A stretch of DNA of 63,032 bases, taken from assembly GCA_964422855.1 (NCBI GenBank), contig CAYRCS010000002.1, positions 1-63,032 on the forward strand, written 5' to 3'. The stretch is from CAZEYI01 sp964422855 (lineage in GTDB: Bacteria; Patescibacteriota; Gracilibacteria; Absconditabacterales; Absconditicoccaceae). Made by a program: the position numbers and the translations under genes. Under the pieces are notes generated by a model. It made no database searches, was not told the DNA's origin, and saw nothing but the letters and a program-made list of their open reading frames with translations. Position 1 is the first letter of the stretch. Each line of letters starts with the position of its first letter. Positions 1 through 10,396 of the stretch are shown here, piece by piece.

Positions 1-1229
1 TCTCCTGTTGCTTTTACTTCGCTGATGGCTTTGCCATTTTTATTATAGAATTGTTGGACGACAATATTCCCTTGAGCGGTGGGTGAGACGTATTCCAACT
101 GCGTGCCGCTTTGTATATGCTGTTTGATGATACAGCGATGACAGACTATCTTTTTATTATTGTCTCATACAATCTCTTTGGTTTCTGGTAGTATCAGTGA
201 ATAATATTCCTTGGTTATAGTCGGGCCAGCAGATTGTATCGTCACTCCACTCTCTTCTTTGTCAGGAGCAGATCTGATTGTATTAAATAAGAAGCCATTT
301 CGATATGGTCTGTGGGGAATTTGATATAATAGGTCAGTTACCTGTGTATTTATTGCAGTATGATTTATGATGGCATCTCTAGTGTGTTTGTAGGCCTTGG
401 TAACCGCACCAACATACCGTTCTCCTTTGCTTCTTCATTCTATTTTAAGTCCATGGACATAAGGCATTATCTCTTGAATATACTCTATCGTACATAGATC
501 TTTGGATGAAAAAATATACGATCCTTCATCATCATGTGCGACAGTGAACTTTTTCCCTTCTCTCCTCTCTTCTTCGACGGTGCCTGTATACAGTAGCGCA
601 TCGGTTGGATCTTGGTATGTTTTAAATTTGTATCTGCATACATGTGAACATTCTCATCTATTCCCATCTCTTCCAGCAAAATATTCTCCTAGGAGGCATC
701 TCCCTGAATATGCCATACACATAGATCCATGCACAAAAACTTCTAATTCCATCTCGGGGACCTTTTCTTTGATTGTTTTAATCTCTTGGAGAGTTAGCTC
801 TCTAGCTAAAACCACTCTATGCACTCCCAAATCATATCGAAATCTAATGGCTTCATAATTGAGGGTATTTGCTTGTGTACTCAGATGCAATCTGACGTTT
901 GGAAGATATTTTTTGATGATTGTATAAGTCCCTGGATCACTGAATATAATGGCATCTATATTGAGATTGGAGATCCTTTCCACAACGGATTCAAATATCC
1001 CCATATCGCTATTCCTGGGGAAAATATTCATGGTCAGATAAGCTTTTTTGCCCAATCTATGGATATCATCTATGGTTGTTTTGAGGACAGCAAAATCTTT
1101 GACTTTGTTCTGTCTCATCCTCAATGAAGTATAGGGAACTCACACATATATGGCATCCGCTCCATAGTGAGCAGCCACCATTGCCTTAGTATATGAACCT
1201 CATGGAGATATTATTTCTGGATATGACAT
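1..1229 (-). CDS. U32-family peptidase-like protein (3' end off window)
   Basis: The reading frame runs from an ATG at 1229 to the left edge, about 409 codons with several UGA-Gly. The N-terminus has the U32 opening (PEIISPGGSYTKA, then YGADAIYVG) and the family signature VHGSMCMAYSGRCLLGEY followed by GRDGNRG, where the last Gly is UGA. U32 proteins of this group (YegQ/TrhP/RlhA) are in known cases linked to tRNA or rRNA hydroxylation rather than proteolysis. The gene follows nrdG by 18 bases, so it is probably the last gene of the anaerobic RNR operon. The C-terminus is missing from the window, so subfamily is open. Family assignment is firm; substrate is not known. Confidence 0.9.
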
Positions 1230-1247
1230 AGTATTTTCAGTGATAAA

Positions 1248-1952
1248 TTACGGACGGATTTCGCAGATTCATACATATGGCTCAATGATTTCTTTGAGAT
1301 CTTGGAGCTCGATAACTGAAAATGACTTCCCCTTGAAATATGGGTTGAGCAAGGTTTTGGGGATTTGAAAATTTTGTAATGCATATTTTTTTGCTCCTTG
1401 TATAGATTTTGCTATTTCTATTATTTTTGTTGTGGTGTGATATCACTTTATAACTGTTGTTCTAAACTCGTAATCAATATTACTTGCTAAAATTATATTG
1501 GCTGTTTTTTGATATGTGGCGAACTTTTCATTTGAACCGACCAACTTTCACCATGTATAAGGACAGTCTTTGATATCCATAGCTATATAGTCAATTAGTT
1601 TTTCTTCAATAAGCCTAGCTATCATATCTGGATCGCGACCATTAGTATCAAGCTTTACCAAGAAGCCCATCTGTTTGATAGTATATATACATTCATAGAG
1701 ATCCTTTTGTAATGTCGGTTCTCCTCCGCAGATCACGACGCCATCAATTAATCATTTTCTCGTTTCTAGGAAATTATATATTGCCTGTTGATTGATATAA
1801 TTACTCATATTTTTTTTGATTTCAGCAGGGAGGACAAATTCTTTATTATAACAGAACTGGCACCTTAGATTGCAGCCAACTGTAAAAAGCAAGGTAGCTA
1901 CTTTACCTGGATAATCGAGAAATGTTGTTTTTTGAATCCCCCCTATCAGCAT
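1248..1952 (-). CDS. nrdG: Anaerobic RNR-activating protein, radical SAM (NrdG-like)
   Basis: The protein has 234 residues. The radical-SAM cluster motif CxxxCxxC lies at C27, C31 and C34 (GCNLRCQFC), preceded by the NrdG-type opening TTFLDYPGKVA. The glycine-rich motif CGGEPTL follows at about residue 77. Such enzymes use S-adenosylmethionine and a [4Fe-4S] cluster to place the glycyl radical on NrdD. The chain is longer than E. coli NrdG and resembles the NrdG2 type of other anaerobes. It lies three genes downstream of nrdD on the same strand, with only 9 bases between the rhodanese stop and its ATG. UGA codes Gly in GLIDGVVICGG and elsewhere. The function is inferred from family and context, which agree. 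Confidence 0.9.
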
Positions 1953-1961
1953 TATATTTTT

Positions 1962-2558
1962 TTAACATCAAAACTCGTTGTCTATAGGACATGATGTGCT
2001 TCATGTCAAAATTCTACTCATATCTCCCGTGCCTGTACTTATATAGTCATCTGACGATGTTTGAGTCCGCTCATGCTCATGGTTTCGCAGATTCCAATGA
2101 TACTTTCGTTCATTTCGTCCTATGCCCAAGTGCTGGACATAGATGCCTTTGTCTGCTAGCATTTTACCTATTTTTCTACCCGTCATACAGGCTGTACTAT
2201 AACAATACACAATGATAGATTTGTCTGGATATTTTTTTATGAGTTTTTGAAAATCTCCTATAATTCTGGTCTTGTCGTCGTATGCGGAGGTATCTGGATC
2301 CTTGTATGCAGGGATATTGATAGCACTGATGATGTGTGCTGCCTCGTATTCTTGCTGACTGCGAAGGTCAACGAGAATAAAGGACGTATCTTTTTTGTCT
2401 ATCATTTTTCTAATGCTGTGGGGGCTGACATGTACTGCGGTTTCGGTGGTATAAAAATCTGCAATAGGATTGTCCATCCATATGTACAATCCCACAAACA
2501 ATGCTGCTCATATAAATCATGAGCATATACCGACTATGATATATACATTTATTTTCAT
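1962..2558 (-). CDS. Membrane-anchored rhodanese-like protein
   Basis: The frame gives 198 residues when extended through UGA to the ATG at 2558. Residues 1 to about 30 form a hydrophobic segment (INVYIIVGICSGFIGAALF) that should anchor the protein or act as a signal peptide. A rhodanese fold follows, with VDLRSQQEYEAAHI and the loop VYCYSTACMTGR, where the Cys of VYC is the expected persulfide site. A role in sulfur transfer or redox repair is possible. Its position between the glycyl-radical subunit and nrdG suggests co-expression with the anaerobic RNR, but no direct link is shown by the sequence. Confidence 0.8.
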
Positions 2559-2585
2559 AATACATAAACAATAAATAAATATTTT

Positions 2586-2807
2586 TTATTGGATGGCATT
2601 TTTTGTTGCGCTAGTATATCTTTGGTTGAACTTTTGGTTTGGGGTAGAGGTTTTTTTTTCTGGTTCGATGAAATAATTTCTGGAGTAAAATTCTGACTTT
2701 TTACCGATATTGAAATGAGAAACCGGTCTGTAGTAGCCCATTACGCGCGTATAAATTTCACACTTAGTTCTTGTGATGTTCGTGTTTGTTGTTGCCATGA
2801 TACTCAT
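2586..2807 (-). CDS. Separately encoded glycyl-radical domain of class III RNR
   Basis: This 73-residue protein carries the motif that normally ends NrdD. Residues 16-29 read CEIYTRVMGYYRPV, with Gly24 in the position of the radical glycine, followed by FNIGKKSEFYSR. It lies 18 bases after the TAA of nrdD and in the same frame, so the usual single polypeptide is here divided by one stop plus six codons and a new ATG. It could be a natural two-subunit enzyme, comparable in principle to the spare glycyl-radical protein GrcA of pyruvate formate-lyase, or the result of a nonsense mutation rescued by re-initiation. The motif identity is clear; the mechanism is inference. Confidence 0.8.
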   Translation of the reverse strand: MSIMATTNTNITRTKCEIYTRVMGYYRPVSHFNIGKKSEFYSRNYFIEPEKKTSTPNQKFNQRYTSATKNAIQ

Positions 2808-2825
2808 AAGTATAAAGGATAAAAA

Positions 2826-5027
2826 TTATGCTTGTATTTTTTCTAACTGTTGGATCTTGCTCGTGTATTCGGTAAATATTCTTCTGGTATCAATATCAAA
2901 TTTTTGCCCTGTGTATCCTATATCTTCATCACAGCGCGGACAGTAATCATGCTCTCCTTTGATATATCCGTGCTTGGGGCATATGGAGAATGTAGGAGTC
3001 ACAGTGATGTATGGTAACTGATACTGTGATAGGACTTTCTTCACCAGACTTTTGCATGCTCATGCATCTGATACTCTCTCTCCCATATAGAGATGCAATA
3101 CTGTCCCACCAGTGTATTTGCATTGCAGATCGTTTTGACAATCCAGTGCCTCAAATACATCGTCTGTATAGCCTACCGGGATCTGTGTAGAGTTGGTATA
3201 ATATGGGGCTTCTTGTGTACCTGCCTGGATAATCTTGTCCAATTGTTTTTGATCTTCTTTGGCAAATCTATAGGTAGTTCATTCGGCTGGAGTTGCCTCC
3301 AAATTGTATAAATTTCCGCTATCTTCTTGATATTGTTTGAGGATAGCCCTCATATACTCCAATACTTCTGTCGCGAAGTCTTTTCCCCACTGTGTGGTAA
3401 TATCTTCGGTATCATCAGTAAAGTTACGGATTGCTTCGTTCATCCCATTGAGTCAGATGGTAGAAAAATGATTTCTAAATGAATGTAAATATCTCTTGGT
3501 ATATGGAAACAATCCAGCATCTAATCGTTTGGCCAATTCCTTTCTCTTGATCTCCAATGATGTCTGAGCAATATCCATGAGATATTTTACTCTCGCTAAG
3601 AATGCTTCTTTATCACCCTTGTGGTTGTGACCTATACGCGCCATGTTGATGGTTACAACTCCGATAGATCCTGTCATTTCTGCAGAACCAAACAAACCAT
3701 TTCATCTCTTAGTGAGTTGCGTCAAATCTAATTGGAGTCTACAACACATGCTTCTAACTGCACCTGGTGTATAGGCATCGGGGTTTCTGACTTTTATTTT
3801 TTCACCTGTATCGTCTGTTTGATATTTGAATTGTGAACCGACAAAATTTTGGAAGTAGGGAATCCCATATTTGGCTGTCATCTCAAAAATTGCATCGACG
3901 TCTGGATCTTCTCGTGGGAAGTCTTCTGTGATATTGTAAGTAGGAATAGGGAAGGTAAATACTCTCCCCTTCGCGTCTCCCTGCGTATATACCTCTATCA
4001 CTGCTCTATTTATGACTCTCATTTCTTCTTCTAATTCGCCATATTTTTTGCTGTAGAATTCATTCCCTATTCCTCACAAGAGCAATGCTTTTTCTTTGAG
4101 ATCTTCGGGGCATGTTCGATCCAATGTAATGTTGGTAAACGGCGTTTGTGTTCCCCATCTAGATGGCACATTAAGTCCAAAGATGAAGTTTTGCATTTGT
4201 TGGACGACATATTTGTATGTCTCATCATATATATATTTTTCCTCTGCCTCTTGGGAGGTAAATATGAGCCCGAGATTATGTAACTTGCCTTTTAGTTCTT
4301 CTTTGTATTTGTGCACAAATGGAGCTAAGTATGTATCAAACGATGAAAATGCCTGCGCACCTGCTCGCTCATTTTGCAATGTGCCCAAGAAATTTATCAT
4401 CTGATTGACTGCAGACTGCAGGTTTCTTGGAGGTGCAGATTCAATTCTATTTGGTAGTCCATTAAATCATTCTTCAAGAAGTTGTCTGAGACTTCGGCCT
4501 GCGCAATAGCCACTAAACATATCCAGATCATGGATATGGATATCCGCATTTCTATGTGCAGTTCCGATATCGGTAGGATAAATATGTGAGAGCCGATAAT
4601 TGGCAGTTACCTTACCCGCCACGTTGAGAATTAATCATCACAGAGAGTATCCTGAGTTTGCGTTTGCATTTACTCTCCAATCGCTTTTTTGAAGATATTC
4701 ATCCATTGTCTTGCCTACTTCTACGACAACGCTTTTGTCGCTCCTGGATTCTGTTCTTTTTTGGCGATACAAAATATAGGCTTTGGCGATTTGATCGTAC
4801 CCATGCTGCATCAAGACCGTTTCTACTATATCTTGGATCAATTCAACATCTGGCAAGTCGGTGTATTGATCATTCAATGCAGTCATGACCTGCTCTACAA
4901 GGATATCTATCTGGATATCGTCATGTTGATCTCCCGCCTGAAATGCTTTTTGGATAGCATGGTAGATCTTTTGTTTATCGAACGTTTGGATACTTCCATT
5001 CCTTTTACGAATCTTAAAAAATGTCAT
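2826..5027 (-). CDS. nrdD: Anaerobic ribonucleoside-triphosphate reductase, large part
   Basis: The 733-residue chain opens with an ATP-cone allosteric domain (residues 1 to about 95, FFKIRKRNGSIQTFDKQKI). The class III catalytic barrel follows (NIHDLDMFSGYCAG-like block, FGLNVPSRWGTQTPFTN, TGSIGVVTINMARIG). Near the end a metal site reads CPKHGYIKGEHDYCPRC, with C683, H686, C696 and C699; His replaces one of the usual four Cys. The enzyme reduces NTPs to dNTPs without oxygen. The chain stops at TAA before the radical-glycine motif, which is in the next gene. Several glycines are UGA. It is first in a five-gene minus-strand operon and diverges from an HxlR regulator. Confidence 0.93.
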
Positions 5028-5101
5028 TTTACAAGGTATGAACTAAAATATATCGATAATTTGGTGCGCGCTTGCATCTGTAATTATTATGACTAGAATA
5101 T

Positions 5102-5112
5102 GTAGTACCTAC
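5102..5112. promoter_or_regulatory. Short inverted repeat between nrdD and the HxlR gene
   Basis: The sequence GTAGTACCTAC is an exact inverted repeat (GTAG/CTAC) in the 106-base divergent intergenic region. HxlR proteins bind short palindromes, so this is a candidate operator. Chance occurrence of such a short repeat is quite possible. Confidence 0.25.
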
Positions 5113-5133
5113 TTTTTTGTCAGTAGTCCAAAG

Positions 5134-5487
5134 ATGAAAAAACAATGTACAATATGTCCTATCAGCAATTGCTGACTGGAAGAGGATGACTCAGTCATTA
5201 ATTGTCCTATCAATAAATTTTTGCGTGTTGCTGGAGGTAAGTGGTCTATGATTGTCTTACTCGTCTTAAGCAAACCACATAGATTTGGGGAGCTCAAAAG
5301 AAGTATCCCGGATATTACAGAGAAAGTACTTATCACTACACTTCGCGATCTCGAAAAAGCTGGCATGATCCATAGACAAGCCACTCTTGGCAAACATTTG
5401 CAGACCATCTATTCTCTTACTCCATTAGGGGAGAAGGTACAAAAAATTAGCCATAGTATGGCTGATATAGGCAAAGGATTAGAATAG
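5134..5487 (+). CDS. HxlR-family winged-helix regulator with N-terminal cysteine cluster
   Basis: The protein has 117 residues when read through a UGA at codon 14. The HxlR signature is complete: CPINKFLRVAGGKWSMIVLLVL, shown here only by its key parts CPI and GGKW, then FGELKRSIPDITEKVL and LRDLEKAGMI. The N-terminus holds four cysteines (C5, C8, C13, C24; spacing CX2CX4CX10C). In YodB/HypR-type members single N-terminal cysteines sense redox stress; a CX2CX4C cluster could also bind iron-sulfur or zinc. Divergence from the anaerobic RNR operon suggests it controls that operon and itself. Confidence 0.88.
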
Positions 5488-5669
5488 CGTATGGTAAGAC
5501 GTACATACGAAGAATACCTATTGATCATTAGTGCCTGTAGAGATACCTACGTGAGTAGAGTTTCATACACTACATCAAGACTATATTGATCTTGGCATTG
5601 TTATTAAATCTGAGGTAATCAGAGCTATGATCCATTCTAAATAGCTTTCTAATACTACCATCTGTCATC

Positions 5670-6523
5670 TTATCAGTTCACTTCTACTCAAACTCCCATT
5701 TCCCTTTGTTTGGCTATATAGGCAGCGAAGTGAGCTATTTGCCTTATGTCGTCTTGTATCTCTTCGAAAGATGTATATCACAGTTCTATGGGGTTCAGAA
5801 AATCGTGCTTAGACTCCAATTACCTATTAAGCAATTGATCGCAAAGTCTATAACATATCTCTGACATATAATTTTTGGAAATCAGTTTGAAATTTTCCAG
5901 TTTCTTATCTTGAATAACTCCATCTACATTCTCTCACGTGCTGCTAAAAAATCTACCTAGATCTTCCTCTATTTTTTCGTTTATTCACTTTTCCGCTGAA
6001 ATAAAATCTTCTAAAGTTGTATTTAAAACATTTTTAATCTTTGTGAGAGGTCATATTTTGTCTATTTTATAGTAAGGATATGAATAGGTATTCTCTGGTA
6101 TATACAATTTTTTGTATATCTTTGAAGTATCTATATCTGATATTTTTACTGAGTCTCAGAAATATATAATCGAAGGTAGCTTATCGTTATTTTTCTCGTA
6201 AAAGCCTGCAAGGTTTATATATCACTTTTGCAGGATTTCGTCTTGGACTTGGATAGATATAGCATGATATAAGGCCACACTTATAGTAAAATGCAAATCA
6301 GAATATTTACAATTTTGATCAATATTAAATACTGCTGCGTTTGGGTTATTAAGTCCTTTGTTTACAATGTCTTTGGTAAATCTATGTTGAGTGCCATGCA
6401 TAAAGTAGTTATCCATAACCTTTACTACATCACTAAGTAAATTATTTTCATATATAGAGACCAAAGAATGTTATTGGGATCAAGTTCTACTATATCGCGT
6501 TTTAAAATCGCATCAGTCAGAGT
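5670..6523 (-). pseudogene. Broken hypothetical gene downstream of the HAD pair
   Basis: The longest open part is 5820-6464 (TTG at 6464, or ATG at 6416), encoding an unrecognised protein with segments such as DNYFMHGTQHRFTKDIV. Coding-like sequence continues at both ends. After the TAA at 5820 the same frame goes on as ESKHDFLNPIELGYTSFEE until TAA at 5670, and upstream another frame reads DAILKRDIVELDPNNILWSLY, which joins the main frame at ENNLL by a one-base shift. I read this as one gene with a frameshift and a nonsense codon. No family was recognised. It follows the HAD gene directly. Confidence 0.55.
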
Positions 6524-7159
6524 CTAGTCTATAGATAAAATTAAATCGTTTATATTGTCTAATACTTTCGAAGGATCCAATCCATGGCTTACAAATTCGG
6601 ACTTAGACGTATATCATGTTAAAACTCAATAAAATTTTACTCCAGCTCATCTTGATGCCTTATAGTCTTCAATAGAGTCTCACACATATATCAAATCATC
6701 ATACTCTCTTCATATTTTGTTGAACACATAGTCGAAAACTCTTGGATCGGGCTTCTCGTAAGCCATGTTCTCACTATGCAGAACCATAACCATACTACCT
6801 GCTTCCCATCATAAGTACGCTATTTTTTGTAATGTTTTTTGTCTTGGTCAGTTGGTTAATATGCCAACGTTATATCCTCTATTTTCTAGTAACGACAAGA
6901 GATTCTTGTCAACTATTATTTTTTTTGTATACGTCGATTTTAATTTCTCATATATTCCATTAATTTGCTTAAAATCTCCATATTTTGCAAAAAAATGCAT
7001 AATATTTTCTTTAAAATCTCAGTTTATATACCATTGGATAAATTGATTTTTCTCTATAGAAAATCAAAAAGATCCGGCAATAGCATTAAAAATTCTATAT
7101 GAGTTTGCAGCTGTCTCAACTAATGTATCGTCAATGTCAACGAATATATATTTACTCAT
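6524..7159 (-). CDS. HAD-superfamily hydrolase (second of a tandem pair)
   Basis: The protein has 211 residues. HAD motif I is FVDIDDTLVE (both Asp present), motif II is GILTNG, motif III is the Lys in YEKPDPRVF, and motif IV is YVGDSIEDYKASRGAG. It is thus a plausible phosphatase with a small cap; substrate unknown. The ATG overlaps the upstream stop as TAATG, so the two HAD genes are translationally coupled. Its C-terminal 68 codons are identical at DNA level to those of the upstream HAD gene, while the N-terminal halves are unrelated in sequence beyond the fold. Several Gly are UGA. Confidence 0.88.
6579..6783. repeat. 205-bp direct repeat, copy A
   Basis: The 205 bases starting AATCCATGGCTTAC and ending CTATGCAGAA are identical to 7214-7418 by my reading, 635 bases away in the same orientation. 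The segment encodes the C-terminal catalytic part of the HAD hydrolases (HSENMAYEKPDP to SKSEFVSHGL). Confidence 0.93.
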
Positions 7160-7803
7160 TAATGAAGATTATCATATAATTCATATATATTTTTAAGAAT
7201 AAATTCCTCTGGTAATCCATGGCTTACAAATTCGGACTTAGACGTATATCATGTTAAAACTCAATAAAATTTTACTCCAGCTCATCTTGATGCCTTATAG
7301 TCTTCAATAGAGTCTCACACATATATCAAATCATCATACTCTCTTCATATTTTGTTGAACACATAGTCGAAAACTCTTGGATCGGGCTTCTCGTAAGCCA
7401 TGTTCTCACTATGCAGAATCATACACAAATCCTTATAAGTATCTATATTAAGTTTTGATAGCTTACTAAAGGTTTTTTCTTTATCCCCATTTGTTAAAAC
7501 TCAAATTAAGTAGCCCAGTGTTCTAATTTTTGTAAAGTACATAGAGATATCCTCATACAGCGGTTGGTATGGTAACTGCTCTCCTGCTTTTTTATATAGG
7601 GTTTTGTATAGTCAAAATTCTACTTCTGGTAGTAGTACTTTAATAGTTTCTTCAAAGGACATTCTACCAAATAACGACAAATACGTGGTGCTATCTACGA
7701 CCTTTAAACCTAATTTTTGGCAAACCAAAATGTGTTTTCTATACGCATTTTTGCTATTATTTATGAGTGTATCGTTCAAGTCAAAAATAGCATATTTATA
7801 CAT
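7159..7803 (-). CDS. HAD-superfamily hydrolase (first of a tandem pair), Asp to Asn in motif I
   Basis: The protein has 214 residues. Motif I reads FDLNDTLIN, so the nucleophile Asp8 is kept but the second, acid/base Asp of DxD is Asn10. Motif II is GVLTNG, motif III YEKPDPRVF and motif IV YVGDSIEDYKASRG. Loss of the second Asp usually lowers or abolishes phosphatase turnover, so it may be a phosphate-binding or slow enzyme. It starts 10 bases after the radical-SAM/PHP gene, and its stop overlaps the next HAD ATG. The C-terminal third is shared exactly with that gene through a 205-bp repeat. Confidence 0.87.
7214..7418. repeat. 205-bp direct repeat, copy B
   Basis: This copy lies inside the upstream HAD gene and matches 6579-6783 over its full length. 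Identity at synonymous sites, next to flanks that differ completely, points to recent gene conversion or segmental duplication. Confidence 0.93.
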
Positions 7804-7813
7804 TAATAATCAA

Positions 7814-9892
7814 TTATTTAACTAAATTGAGAATTTTGTCATATTCTTCATATGTTAGTCAAAATGTTCATGGGTATATATCATAATGGTCTGGCATTTT
7901 TTTGGGCGTTCCATGATAATCGCTTCATCCCACTACTAACATCATCAACTCGTGAGAATATTTTTGGAGTATCTGCTTAGTAAGTGGTGGGTGAGATTTA
8001 TGGTTTATTTCCAATCCTTGCATGCCAAGTTTCTTCAACCTCCAAATCTCTGCAAGCAAGTGCCTATAGTTTATATTTTGGTTTGTTGTTACTCAGCTAA
8101 ATGGTCTATCTCGGCCTGGGTGAGCTAATCAGCTTACTCATCCAAGCTCCTTTATAATAGGTATGATATCTTCTGCCTTAAGATATGATTTGTACGATAT
8201 TGATTCTGGTATGGGTTTTAGATATTTTCTCTTTATCAATTCTAGGTCTTCTCATGTAATCCTTTGTATTTGTTTGGCTATATGATTTCTTGTCATTTGT
8301 TTTTTATAAGGCGTAGTATATGTACCATCAGCCGTTACTCCTTTCAATATTGCCTCAAAACTAGGAATATCTAATCACTGACTTCTTATGTGTTCAACTT
8401 GTTCTTGGTAGTATTCATTTTTTATTTTAAGTGTCAGGTTTATTAATGCTTGAAATTGGGCATCTAGTAATCCTTTACCATATCAGAGAAGATGATGTTT
8501 TCTATCTGGCGTTTTTCCATCTGGGTGTGTAACAACATTTATCTCAACTCATGGGAAATCTATATCTATATCAAATTTTTCTTTTGCTAACTTCTGTACT
8601 TCAGAGAAATCATCAGATATAAAATTATGTTCTGTTATTGTTAGTTTTTTCACTCATTTTTCTTGAGCATCCAAGAGTACGGACATTATATCCTTATTCC
8701 CATCCGAATTTATGGTATGCATATGCAAATCTACGGGGTATTGATAATCTTTTTTGAGGTTTTTTCACAACCTTTCTCCTATACTTTTCCCTAAAGCACC
8801 AGCTGGATATTTACGACCTTGCAGTAAGACTGGATTGTTAATTATACTAGTAATGATTTTTTCTTTGTCTCACTCAAAAAGCAATTCAGTTGGCTCTATC
8901 CAGCTTTTATAGGTTACGCCATTGGGGAAGTACAGCAACCTTCTTATTTTTTTATCTGGATCAGGCTCTTCTGTCGTCTCTTCAAGGTCTATCCTTACTC
9001 AATCTTTCTCTACAATATGAATATGTAGATCCGTCTTGTGAGTGGATCGAACTTCCTGATATCAAGCACTCTCAAGTTCTTGAACGTAGTAGTCTATACT
9101 GGTAGCGTTTTGAAATCAAAAGTTAGAAAAATTAGTCTCTTTGAGATAGTGTAATGGAGTTTGTGAGTTAGAGGCTCCTCTAAAGATAAAATTTTTTATA
9201 CCTCTATCTGTTCAAAATTTTATATAATTTTTCATATCATCTATAGATCGAATACCCTCTTTGTTTATGAAGCAACTAAATCTAATAGAACATTTATTAG
9301 ATAATTTTCACAGTTCTTCTATATATTCTTCACTCATGCCTTTATACTGCGACCTAAAATTCATTAGAGCTAGGTTTTTGTCAAACTGGTGATGAGCCAA
9401 ACTAAGAGTTATTTTATTGAGCCCATTACTGATGAGAAAGTCTATTAGTCTAGTTCAGGTCTCATCGATGCTCTTGAATAAATTATGACCATTAGAATGG
9501 AGCCTGAAGTCGGTGAATTTTCACTTGAGAAATCAAACTAAGCCCATCAATGTTTTTATGTCCAATGTTGGTTCTCATCCAGATATTGTCACAGAGTTTA
9601 TGTCTGATGCTTTACAAAAGGCTATGATTCTATCTAATTCAGAAGCAACAATCTTAGTATTTTGGTTTGGATAGAAAGTTATACCATTAAAGCAGAACTG
9701 ACAAGCCGCATCACATATTTCTGTCTGTTGTATGGTCAAGACTGCATTGTTACTAACAATATACTCTTGTCCTTCAAAACTCACTAACTTTGCGTTTTTA
9801 TAAATTACTCCTTCGATTTCTTTTCCCTCGCTCCCTATACGATAATATATCCCATCTTGTCCTAACTCCTCTCTATCTTCAATGGTACGCAT
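7814..9892 (-). CDS. Radical-SAM domain fused to a PHP phosphoesterase domain
   Basis: One uninterrupted code-25 frame gives 692 residues. Residues 50-280 form a radical-SAM domain with C60, C64 and C67 (CDAACQFC) and the SAM-binding SGGEPTLD near residue 107. From about residue 385 a PHP domain begins with PVDLHMHT, where H390 and H392 are metal ligands, followed by TITEHNF, LIAHPGRDRP and, near the end, VGGSDYHGTPKK. PHP domains are metal-dependent phosphoesterases. I know of no characterised enzyme with this order. The two HAD phosphatases follow within 10 bases, so a phosphorylated product handled by three phosphoesterase-type activities is a reasonable inference. There are many UGA-Gly. 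Confidence 0.88.
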
Positions 9893-9922
9893 GCTTCTTG
9901 TATTAAATAAAATTTATTGTAT

Positions 9923-10396
9923 TTAAATCTTATTTCGTTTTTTTCTTGTAAATACTTTTTCTGGTTTATTTTGCATATCTCATTTTTTATTGAAGAATCA
10001 ATGACTGCAGTCTATTTGTATTCATCAACACATTGTTGGTGCATTGTTATGGGTAGCAATACAAACACTTCTGTATCATCATTGAGTTGTAGACATAAAA
10101 GTCCTATGATACTTACAAAACTCGAAAATTTTGGCGTCAATTCACATATGCACCAACAAATGCAATAATCTGTTTTTTTGATCAATATTTAGGTTATATA
10201 CCTGTAATTCATCATCTCCTGCTTCCATTATGTCTTCGTTAATCACATCTCGTATTAACTTTGAGTAATGACCCTTACATGCTTGATTTTTGGTCAATTT
10301 ATTATAGGTATTATTAATTTTTTGGACAAATTTTTCTCTAGCTTCTTTGGTCGTTAGAGCCGTATTTATAATGTTCTTTACTAGGTCGTTATTCAC
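9923..10396 (-). CDS. Hypothetical protein, probably 5'-frameshifted
   Basis: The open frame gives 157 residues from a GTG at 10396. No family was recognised. The C-terminal half is rich in Cys and His (FCKYHRTF, GGYRSVCIATHN, TMCGGIQIDCSHG), which suggests metal binding. Coding-like sequence continues upstream: the same frame is open back to 10472, and across a run of seven A (10469-10475 on the plus strand) it joins another frame that begins with ATG at 10526 (RSTQKGTNIYEILAIEFF). One base fewer in the run would unite them. It lies just upstream of the radical-SAM/PHP gene and could be its partner, or it may be decaying. Confidence 0.6.

Noticed and set aside
5491..5610. Short plus-strand frame after the HxlR gene
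   Set aside because: Only about 38 codons, with no start context or motif; likely chance.
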